DNA of 12,998 nucleotides, taken from Candidatus Methanovirga meridionalis (GTDB lineage Archaea; Methanobacteriota; Methanobacteria; Methanobacteriales; Methanobacteriaceae). The notes under the pieces are model-generated. The model did not search any database and was not told the DNA's origin. It saw only the letters and a program-made list of their open reading frames with translations. The DNA lies in assembly GCA_031289325.1 (NCBI GenBank), contig JAITPS010000138.1, positions 1-12,998 on the forward strand, given 5' to 3'. Below, one piece after another: positions 6,043 through 12,267 of the stretch (positions within the stretch are counted from its first letter, which is position 1; the number at the start of each line of letters is the position of its first letter). The position numbers and the translations under genes were made by a program.

Positions 6043-6379
6043 GTGAACAGTGAAGAAAAAATTTTATTAAAATTAGATATCTTAAAAGAACTGAATGAAA
6101 AAGAATTCAAACATCTTAATGAAAAAATAGATGATCAAAATAAAAGATTTGATCATTTGGAGACTGAATTTGATAAAAAGATTGGTTATCTTGGAACAGG
6201 ATTTGATAAAAAAATTGGTTATCTTGGAGACTGAAATTAACAAATTAGAATATAATTTAACTAATATTAAAGAAAATCATTTAGCTCATATCAATAAGGA
6301 TTTAAGTTTTGTTAAAGGTTGTTTATATTTTGTAACTCCTGCTGTTGTTGGGATACTACTCAAAATCATATTTTTTTAG
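6043..6379 (+). pseudogene. Small coiled-coil/membrane protein, copy 2, frameshifted
   Basis: Starts at GTG 6043 behind GAGGA (6029-6033). An ATG at 6041 is immediately followed by a stop, which suggests that a 2-base insertion turned ATGAACAG into ATGTGAACAG. The first frame runs to TGA 6232-6234; the second runs from about 6230 to 6379. They join if one G at 6226-6229 is removed (CTT-GAG-ACT-GAA). The joined product, about 111 residues, has a long coiled coil, two copies of an 11-residue repeat ending FDKKIGYL, then NIKENHLAHINKDLSFVKG and a hydrophobic tail (LYFVTPAVVGILLKIIFF). The tail region is clearly related to copy 1. The frameshift lies exactly at the end of a 33-base tandem repeat, so it could come from repeat slippage. 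Confidence 0.65.
6163..6228 (+). repeat. 33-bp coding tandem repeat, two copies
   Basis: Units 6163-6195 and 6196-6228 share GATTGGTTATCTTGGA-type ends and TTTGATAAAAA cores. They encode the 11-residue coiled-coil unit (T-E-F-D-K-K-I-G-Y-L-G and T-G-F-D-K-K-I-G-Y-L-G). A third unit starts with ACTGAAATT at 6230, one base out of register because of the extra G. Confidence 0.8.
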
Positions 6380-6453
6380 TTATTTACATTGAATCCTAAA
6401 GAGGACTATTATAAAAGTAATAGTATTAATAATTGATAATGTAACGGATATCA

Positions 6454-6657
6454 ATTTAAACTTGATAATTTGGAAAAGAATTTTAATTTAAAATTGATAA
6501 TTTAGAGAAAGAAGTCAAAGATATTAAAAATAATTTAAATAATATTAAAGATATGACTTGAATCATTTGAACAATGATGTTAGTCGTGTTCAAGGTATTA
6601 GTATAGTTCTCGCTGCTTTTTGTTAGTGTTGTAGTAAAACTATTGCTTTTAAATTAA
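6454..6657 (+). pseudogene. Relic of a third coiled-coil/membrane protein gene
   Basis: Reading across at least three single-base shifts gives FKLDNLEKNF, then FKIDNLEKEVKDIKNNLNNI and KD, then DLNHLNNDVSRVQGISIVLA followed by AAFVSVVVKLLLLN and a stop at 6655. The HLNNDVSRVQG stretch parallels HINKDLSFVKG of copy 2 and the hydrophobic end parallels both other copies. There is no start codon with a ribosome binding site. It is a dead third member of the local family. Confidence 0.6.
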
Positions 6658-6965
6658 TTTTATTTTTTTTTTTAATCATCTAAAAAGTATATAACAAACT
6701 TTTTGAAATGGGAAATCAAAGATTATTTTCTATGTGTGTCAAATTGAACTATTGAAGTTATAATATTTTATTCAATATTCGCAATACTTTATTTTTTAAA
6801 GCATTTTAAGAAGTTTATAACCTCAATACATTACTAAAAACGATTTTTACTTATGTAGTACATTAATGAGTAAAAACTTGAATAACATCTTATAAATTGG
6901 ATTTGAAATATCCTCAAACGATATTAATTAATAAAAGAGTTTCAGATGAATGTGGTGGATTAACT
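6658..6965. other. Intergenic region before the glycan genes, with a dyad symmetry
   Basis: Contains T11 (6663-6673) and no coding signal. Near the right end is an extended dyad: TTTTTACT (6844-6851) and AGTAAAAA (6869-6876), with ATGTA/TACAT in between. The left arm can instead pair with TAAAAA at 6835-6840. It lies 90 bases before the chosen start of the glycosyltransferase gene, so an operator or leader hairpin is possible. A TTG-initiated extension of the glycosyltransferase (6897-6965) is open but has no ribosome binding site. Confidence 0.4.
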
Positions 6966-8093
6966 ATGGATATAATTAAAGATGAAGATAAATCGATTTC
7001 TGATACTGAATCAACAGGTAATAGAGAAAAGATACAAAATATTAATCCAATGAATGAAGTATACTCCACTAAAACTAAAACTCCTTTAGTGAGTGTTATA
7101 ATACCCACTTATAATGGAGAAAATACTATCAAAATAGCTATTGAATCTGTTATTAATCAAAGCTTAGGTTTTGAAAATATTGAACTTGTTATTATTGATG
7201 ACAACTCAAATGAGAGAACACAAAACATTATAAAAGAATTCTCTAAAAAATATGAAAATATTAAAAGTATTTTTTTAAAAAAAAATAGTGGAACAGCTTC
7301 CAAACCTCGAAACATAGGTATTGAATATGCACATGCAGATTATATGATGTTTTTAGATCAAGATGATGAATATGCTCCTGATATCTGTGATAAATTATAT
7401 TCCACATTGATTTCAAATAGTGCAGATTGTGTATGTTGTAGATATGAACAAATTTTTGATTGTAAATCTAAAAAATATAGGCATATATTAGATAAATTTA
7501 AAAATATTATTAATATTAATTCAATAGAAGAATTTCCAGCTTTAATGAGTTTAGGATTTCCAACAATGATTTGGACAAAAATTTACAAAAAAAGTATAAT
7601 GATTGAAAATAATATTAAATTTCCAGAAAAAGACTTATATGAAGATGTTTATTTTTCAAGCCTTTATTACTTAAAAAGTAAGAATATTATTATTTTAAAT
7701 GATTATTATGGATATATTTACAAGGTAATGACGAAAAATATCTCTAAAAGTGGTTCAACTTCCCAAAATTTTACAAAACCATTAGTTAATAAACAATTCA
7801 ACGGCTTTTTAAAAATAATGAATGAATTTAAAAATAATGATAATTACCCATTTATAACAGAATTAACAGTCGATATGACAAAGATATATTTAAACACTGA
7901 TTTAGATATCAAATTTCAAAAATATTTTTTAAACAAAATCAAGCAATATTATAAAAGATATAAGATTACAACAAGAATAAATGCAGTTTCAATTCCATTC
8001 AACTTAGCCATAAATATTTTTATTAAGTTGTTCTCTATAAATAATATATTTCCTATATTTGTATCTAAACTATATAAATTTATCAAAAGATAA
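6966..8093 (+). CDS. Family 2 glycosyltransferase (GT-A fold)
   Basis: Transfers a sugar from a nucleotide-sugar donor to a growing surface glycan, acting on the cytoplasmic side. The catalytic domain starts at residue 42 with the GT2 signature VSVIIPTYNGENTI. It continues with ELVIIDDNS (73-81), the conserved NSGTASKPRNIGIE (107-120) and the metal-binding DxD as FLDQDDE (129-135). The C-terminal third is basic with a weakly hydrophobic end (IPFNLAINIFIKLFSI), perhaps for membrane contact. I chose ATG 6966 because GGTGG lies 7 bases upstream; TTG 6897 would add 23 residues without any ribosome binding site. About 40 residues before the GT domain are polar and look disordered. First gene of the glycan set; acceptor and sugar cannot be read from sequence. 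Confidence 0.85.
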   Translation: MDIIKDEDKSISDTESTGNREKIQNINPMNEVYSTKTKTPLVSVIIPTYNGENTIKIAIESVINQSLGFENIELVIIDDNSNERTQNIIKEFSKKYENIKSIFLKKNSGTASKPRNIGIEYAHADYMMFLDQDDEYAPDICDKLYSTLISNSADCVCCRYEQIFDCKSKKYRHILDKFKNIININSIEEFPALMSLGFPTMIWTKIYKKSIMIENNIKFPEKDLYEDVYFSSLYYLKSKNIIILNDYYGYIYKVMTKNISKSGSTSQNFTKPLVNKQFNGFLKIMNEFKNNDNYPFITELTVDMTKIYLNTDLDIKFQKYFLNKIKQYYKRYKITTRINAVSIPFNLAINIFIKLFSINNIFPIFVSKLYKFIKR

Positions 8094-8164
8094 TATATGC
8101 TAAGTACAATCTAATTGCATATACTAAGTGCAATCTAATTGCATATACTAAGCATAATATAATT
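8093..8164. repeat. 24-bp tandem repeat, three copies, directly at the glycosyltransferase stop codon
   Basis: Copies at 8093-8116, 8117-8140 and 8141-8164. The unit is GCATATACTAAGTGCAATCT plus AATT, with a few substitutions in the outer copies. The first copy overlaps the last base of the TAA stop. It would form the start of the 3' untranslated region. Noncoding. Confidence 0.85.
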
Positions 8165-8247
8165 GCAAATATGGTAAAATTTACAGATTTGGTGACAATT
8201 ATTTTTCTTATTTTCTGTGAACAATATATTCCAATTTCGATATATAA

Positions 8248-8267
8248 TTTTTGATTTTTATCAAAAA
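8248..8267 (+). terminator. Hairpin downstream of GT2 gene
   Basis: TTTTTGAT, 4-nt loop, ATCAAAAA: a perfect 8-bp stem about 155 bases past the stop codon. It is followed by AAGGC rather than a T tract, so termination is only one possible role. Confidence 0.35.
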
Positions 8268-8335
8268 AGGCACTTTAATTTAAAATTATTTATATTAATC
8301 AAAATATATCTAAAATTATAGATTTTTATAAATTA

Positions 8336-8574
8336 ATATGTAAAATTAAATATAGTTGTTTTGATAAAATTCTTAATAAATAACTTTTTTAAAAATAAAT
8401 ATTATTAAAAAATATTAATTTAAAATTATTTATTTTAATTAAAATTTATTTAAATTAATTAAAATTTAAAATTATAGATTTTTATAAAATGATATTTAAA
8501 ATTAAATAATTTAATAAAAAAATTTATCGTTCAAAATTTAAGAACTTTATCATAGTAACTATAATTTAATAAAA
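8336..8574. repeat. Dispersed repeat, copy B
   Basis: Same orientation and order as copy A. The left end reads as YSCFDKILNK and stop (8351-8383), parallel to YSGFDKIINK in copy C. Next come the T tract, TTAAAAAATATTAATTTAAA and the long tail. Flanking sequence holds partial duplicates of the same units: 8281-8330 repeats the AATTTAAAATTATTTATATT and TAGATTTTTATAAA parts, and 8560-8615 repeats AATTTAATAAAAAAATTTAT with the following CAAAATTTAA-AACTTT part. No gene is visible in 8165-8660. Confidence 0.75.
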
Positions 8575-8660
8575 AAATTTATACTTCAAAATTTAAAAAC
8601 TTTTTCATAAGGAAATATAAATAAAAAAAAAAAATATTTTATTTAAATTAATGAAAATAC

Positions 8661-8666
8661 AAGGAG
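8661..8666 (+). promoter_or_regulatory. Ribosome binding site of the nucleotidyltransferase gene
   Basis: AAGGAG ends 6 bases before ATG 8673 and fixes that start. It follows directly after the repeat-rich spacer. Confidence 0.7.
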
Positions 8667-8672
8667 AATATC

Positions 8673-9677
8673 ATGTCAAATACTGTTGGAATGATACTTA
8701 GTGGAGGATTTGGAAAAAGATTAAGACCAATAACTGAAAAAATTCCAAAACCCCTAATTGAAATAAAGGATAATTATACAATACTTGATAAGCAATTATT
8801 TGACTTTAAAAATGCTGGTGTTGAAGAAGTTTATTTATTAACTGGTTTTTTAAATGAAAAAATAAAAAAACGATATGGAGACCAGTATAAAGGACTTAAA
8901 CTTCATTATGTAATAGAAGATGAACCATTAGGAACTCTTAATGCTATACGATTAGGAATGGAAGCTTTAAATGAGGAAAAACAAGTGATAATACGAAATG
9001 GTGATGTTGTAGCTGATTTAAATTTAAGGAGAATGATCAGTCATGGACAACAATCAGATTATCCTTTTTCAATTTTTATAACTCAAATGCAATCTCCTTA
9101 TGGAATTGTTGAACTTAGTGGTGATAAAATAATTTCATTTAAAGAAAAGCCATTACTTGATTATTATATTAATGGAGGAGTATATTTCTCCAAAGGTCAA
9201 ATGGACTTTGCTGATTTTGAAAAAGGAGACATAGAAAAAAATTTATTCCCATTGATGGCGAAAGAAAATAAAATAGCTTACTATAAAGAAGATGATTTAT
9301 TTTGGATGGCTATTGATACTAATAAAGAATTAGAATTAATTCAAAAAGAATATAAAAATAGGACAGATAAACCTTGGGGCTATGAGAAAATATTGATACA
9401 CACAGATAAATATCTAACAAAAGAACTATTTATAAAGGAATCTTATCAAACTTCTTTCCATTATCATGAACAAAAAGATGAAACCATGTATATTCTTAAA
9501 GGTGCAGGTTACATAGAATTTGAAGATAAAAAAGAGTATTTTTCTAAAAATGATACCATTAGAATAGAACCAAATATAAAACATTCCATAATAGCTACAG
9601 AAAATACCACACTTCAAGAAGTTTCAACACCATTTATAGATGACACAATAAGAACAAAAGACTTTTATATCAGGTAA
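8673..9677 (+). CDS. Sugar-1-phosphate nucleotidyltransferase fused to a C-terminal cupin domain
   Basis: Makes an NDP-sugar from a sugar-1-phosphate and NTP. Residues 1-230 form a nucleotidyltransferase domain: signature GGFGKRLRP...KIPKPL (11-28), catalytic NGD (109-111), FKEKP (156-160), INGGVYF (166-172) and WMAIDT (211-216). Residues 233-334 form a cupin that opens KPWGYEKIL; H263, H265 and E270 (HYHEQKDE) plus H304 make a complete metal-binding set. The N-terminal half resembles mannose- or heptose-1-phosphate guanylyltransferases. The cupin opening KPWGYE is like that of mannose-6-phosphate isomerase type II modules, so GDP-mannose or GDP-heptose supply is a fair guess. Exact sugar unproven. 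Likely cytoplasmic and supplies the neighbouring glycosyltransferases. Confidence 0.85.
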   Translation: MSNTVGMILSGGFGKRLRPITEKIPKPLIEIKDNYTILDKQLFDFKNAGVEEVYLLTGFLNEKIKKRYGDQYKGLKLHYVIEDEPLGTLNAIRLGMEALNEEKQVIIRNGDVVADLNLRRMISHGQQSDYPFSIFITQMQSPYGIVELSGDKIISFKEKPLLDYYINGGVYFSKGQMDFADFEKGDIEKNLFPLMAKENKIAYYKEDDLFWMAIDTNKELELIQKEYKNRTDKPWGYEKILIHTDKYLTKELFIKESYQTSFHYHEQKDETMYILKGAGYIEFEDKKEYFSKNDTIRIEPNIKHSIIATENTTLQEVSTPFIDDTIRTKDFYIR

Positions 9678-9924
9678 GATAATATGTAAAAATTTAAAAG
9701 GATATTTTGGAGTGCAAATAAATTGAGTTCTAAAATTTTTTTAATCTAAAAAATCGTTAAAACTAAATTAAAAGAAAATTAGTATCCAAAATTAGTATCC
9801 AATATACACTATTATAATAAAGGAGTTAAGCTAATTTATGGGGTGAATTTTGGAATAAAAAGTTTTAAATCTTTTAATTGACATATCTGTAAATATTGGC
9901 TGTAAAATAATATGAGGACATAAT
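9678..9924. other. Spacer with a short direct repeat
   Basis: No coding signal. AAAATTAGTATCC occurs twice in tandem (9775-9787, 9788-9800). TATCCAATATACA (9796-9808) recurs 8 bases after the stop codon of the next gene (10928-10940). An AAGGAG at about 9821 is followed only by a 3-codon frame and is not a gene. Confidence 0.5.
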
Positions 9925-10920
9925 ATGGATCTTACTTTAATATCAATATCTTTTAATGCACGAATTGGAGGAATAGGAACTTATTCAAAGGAAGTATATG
10001 CTGGAATGAAAAAAGAAAAAGGTATAAAAGTTAAGTTAATAAGTCAAGATAATAAAAAATACCTGACAAATACACCGGTGGATTATTTTTTTTTCATATT
10101 TGAAACTTTTATTAAAATAGGTAAATCGGATATATACCATGCATTACAGCCTTTAGATGTTTTTTCTTTAAATAAAAATAAATCCGTTGTTACTGTGCAT
10201 GATTTATTTGGTATGAGATATGTTGAAGGTAATTCATTAGCTAAATATTTCACAAAATTTTTATTTAAAAAAGCAATACAAAAAACTGTTAAATGTAAAA
10301 AAATTATTGTTGATAATCAAGAAACTGCAAATGATTTAATGAAAAACTTTGATGTAGATTCTAATAAGATTCATATAATCAAACCAGCTATTTCTCGAGA
10401 TTTTCACCCAGAGTATTTTGAACATGAAGAATATATAATAGGCACTGTTTCAGGATTAGGTAAAAGAAAACGAATTGATATTTTAATTAAATCATTTCTA
10501 AAAGCCAATATTAAAAACTCCAAGCTTTTAATTGGAGGTAAAGGTGCAGAGTGTCAAAATTTAAAAAAATTGGCTAATGACAATGATAGGATTAAATTTT
10601 TAGGTTTTATTCCTGCTGATGAAATGACTAATTTTTATAATTCTCTTGATGTTTTTGTTTTTCCAACTTTTTTAGAAGGCTATGGTTTACCTATAATCGA
10701 AGCTATGGCATGTGGTAAACCAGTTATAACTCTTGAAGATGCTGATATTCCAAAAGATATTAAAAATAAAACCCATATATCTTCAATAAATAATTTAGCT
10801 AATGATTTAAAAGAGAAAAAATTTAATTGTGATATAAAATCAAATTTGGATTTTGCTAAAGAACATTATCCAGAACAAATGATAAAACAAATCATTGAAG
10901 TATACAAAAGTATGATTTAA
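9925..10920 (+). CDS. Family 4 glycosyltransferase (GT-B fold), copy 1
   Basis: A 331-residue retaining glycosyltransferase of the GT4 type. The N-terminal domain has the glycine-rich loop ARIGGIGTYSKEV (12-24) and TVHDLFG (90-96). The C-terminal nucleotide-sugar domain has GTVSGLGKRKRIDILIKSF (173-191), LLIGGKG (201-207), IKFLGFIPADEM (223-234), and the E-x7-E motif in FLEGYGLPIIEAMACGKPVI (E251 and E259), which contacts the donor. Complete, cytoplasmic or membrane-peripheral. GAGGA about 8 bases upstream supports the start. It is a close paralogue of the gene at 12268; both lack a membrane helix. It acts after the nucleotidyltransferase in glycan assembly; sugar specificity unknown. Confidence 0.9.
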   Translation: MDLTLISISFNARIGGIGTYSKEVYAGMKKEKGIKVKLISQDNKKYLTNTPVDYFFFIFETFIKIGKSDIYHALQPLDVFSLNKNKSVVTVHDLFGMRYVEGNSLAKYFTKFLFKKAIQKTVKCKKIIVDNQETANDLMKNFDVDSNKIHIIKPAISRDFHPEYFEHEEYIIGTVSGLGKRKRIDILIKSFLKANIKNSKLLIGGKGAECQNLKKLANDNDRIKFLGFIPADEMTNFYNSLDVFVFPTFLEGYGLPIIEAMACGKPVITLEDADIPKDIKNKTHISSINNLANDLKEKKFNCDIKSNLDFAKEHYPEQMIKQIIEVYKSMI

Positions 10921-11213
10921 TCATTACTATCCAATATACAGCTGAATAATTATCTAAAAGAGAATAACACAGTTAGGCACTGTAAAAAGAGGATGGAAAT
11001 TTAAAATCCAAATTTTGGTTTTTGGAGAGAAAAAGTTTAGACCATATTCGCATCGTCAAATTAGTATATTTTATTAATTTTTCAATTGTAAAACCACATG
11101 ATAGATTTACAGTGTTGAATCTATCTAAATTTCCAAAATTATGGAAATTTATAGGAATTTTTACTATTTAGTAATTAATAAGTATTTAGAATTAATATAA
11201 CTGGAGATATAAT
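10921..11213 (+). ncRNA. Structured intergenic region, possible leader RNA of the FkbM gene
   Basis: Two perfect hairpins lie back to back with no gap: 11100-11125 (GATAGATT, 10-nt loop, AATCTATC) and 11126-11151 (TAAATTTCCA, 6-nt loop, TGGAAATTTA). A third, ACAGT-5 nt-ACTGT, is at 10969-10983. CACTGTAAA (10978-10986) is fully complementary to TTTACAGTG (11106-11114), which spans the loop of the first hairpin. A second TGGAAATTTA at 10994-11003 could compete for the left arm of the second hairpin. Alternative folds are therefore possible. It could be a regulatory leader, a small RNA, a terminator pair for the upstream gene or a decayed mobile element; I match it to no known riboswitch. Confidence 0.4.
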
Positions 11214-12087
11214 ATGCTTAAAAAAATTCAAATAAAAATAAAGTTAAAAATAAAGTCCATTTTATCCAATGTTGGTATAGTTCTCAGAGGTAGTGATGCT
11301 CTCATGGCTCATGCAGAGTATCTATCTAAAAATTTATACAATAATCCAAAATATTTAAACTCTAAAAGAATTACACACTATGGAAAATCTTCATTTTCTC
11401 AAAATGGTGAAGATGGAATAATACAAGAAATATTTAACCGTATAAAAACTACTAATAAATACTTTGTAGAATTTGGTTTACAAGATGGATTAGAATCCAA
11501 TACTGCACTTTTACTTTTAAAAGAGTGGGAAGGTTTATGGATAGAAGCAAATGAGGAATATTTTTCAAGGATTGAAAAAAATTTTAAGGAACCTATTTTA
11601 AAAAATCAATTAAAAATAAAGAATTCATTTATAACTCCCGAAAACATAGAATCTATTTTTAAAGAATTTAATATTCCTAAATCTCCAGATTTAATGTCCA
11701 TAGATATAGACTCTACCGACTATTGGGTTTGGAAAGCTATTAAAAGTTATACTCCTCGTGTACTTATTATAGAGTATAATAGCACATATTTTCCTCCAAC
11801 ATTATGGATACAAAAGAAAACTAAAAAGACTTGGGATGGGGATATCAATTATGGGGCTAGCTTACAAGCATTACATGATTTAGGGGGGGGGGGGTAAAGG
11901 ATACACTCTTATAGGTTGTGATTTTAATGGGGTTAATGCATTTTTCCTAAGAGATGATTGTTATAACGAAGAACTATTTGAAAAGAATACAAGTGCTGAT
12001 TTTCATTATGAAACATTTAAAACTCTTAAATATTATTATAGTCACCCAAGATTATCTTTTGATCTTGGAGAAAAAGATAAAGACTAA
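11214..12087 (+). CDS. FkbM-like SAM-dependent methyltransferase, interrupted by a G12 tract (out of phase here)
   Basis: Probably methylates a sugar of the surface glycan. The frame from 11214 gives SQNGEDGIIQEIF (62-74), the SAM-binding loop FVEFGLQDGLESNT (84-97), LWIEAN (108-113), MSIDIDSTDYWVW (161-173) and IIEYNS (185-190), then ends at TAA 11895, immediately after twelve G's (11883-11894). In the next frame the missing end follows without a stop: KGYTLIGCDFNGVNAFFLRD (codons 11896-11955) to TAA 12085. With 11 G's the gene would code for about 290 residues, the normal architecture. The start has GGAGAT 6 bases upstream. Either a phase-variable gene in the off state, an inactivated gene or a homopolymer sequencing error. 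FkbM-type assignment is good; the substrate is unknown. Confidence 0.75.
11883..11894 (+). repeat. Homopolymer of 12 G inside the methyltransferase gene
   Basis: Twelve consecutive G's in a sequence where G is scarce; no other G run in the window is comparable. It falls in a surface loop just before KGY, where a few extra glycines would be tolerated. Lengths of 8, 11 or 14 give the full-length protein; 12 gives truncation after residue 227. Confidence 0.95.
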
Positions 12088-12267
12088 ACACTAAAATCTC
12101 AAGCAAAACATGCATATGCATTAAACTATATCCATAGCATTAAACTATATCCATAATATTGGGAACAATTATTTTTATTTTGACTATTTCATAATTGTTA
12201 TCCAGCATTAATATGATTAACATGTAATTTATTAAATATAGAAAAGTATGATTGAAGGTGTCAAAAA
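12088..12267 (+). other. Spacer with 19-bp tandem repeat and inverted repeat
   Basis: GCATTAAACTATATCCATA occurs twice in tandem without change (12118-12136, 12137-12155). AACAATTAT (12164-12172) and ATAATTGTT (12191-12199) make a 9-bp stem with an 18-nt loop, which may end the methyltransferase transcript. GAAGGTG (12254-12260) is the ribosome binding site of the next gene. Confidence 0.5.

Noticed and set aside
6914..7108. Minus-strand open frame opposite the GT2 start
   Set aside because: Lies opposite a clear glycosyltransferase gene; no support of its own. The same applies to the minus-strand frame at 9426-9617 opposite the cupin domain.
9818..9847. Ribosome binding site and small gene (AAGGAG ... 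ATGGGGTGA)
   Set aside because: ATG is followed by one codon and a stop; the spacing to it is also too long.
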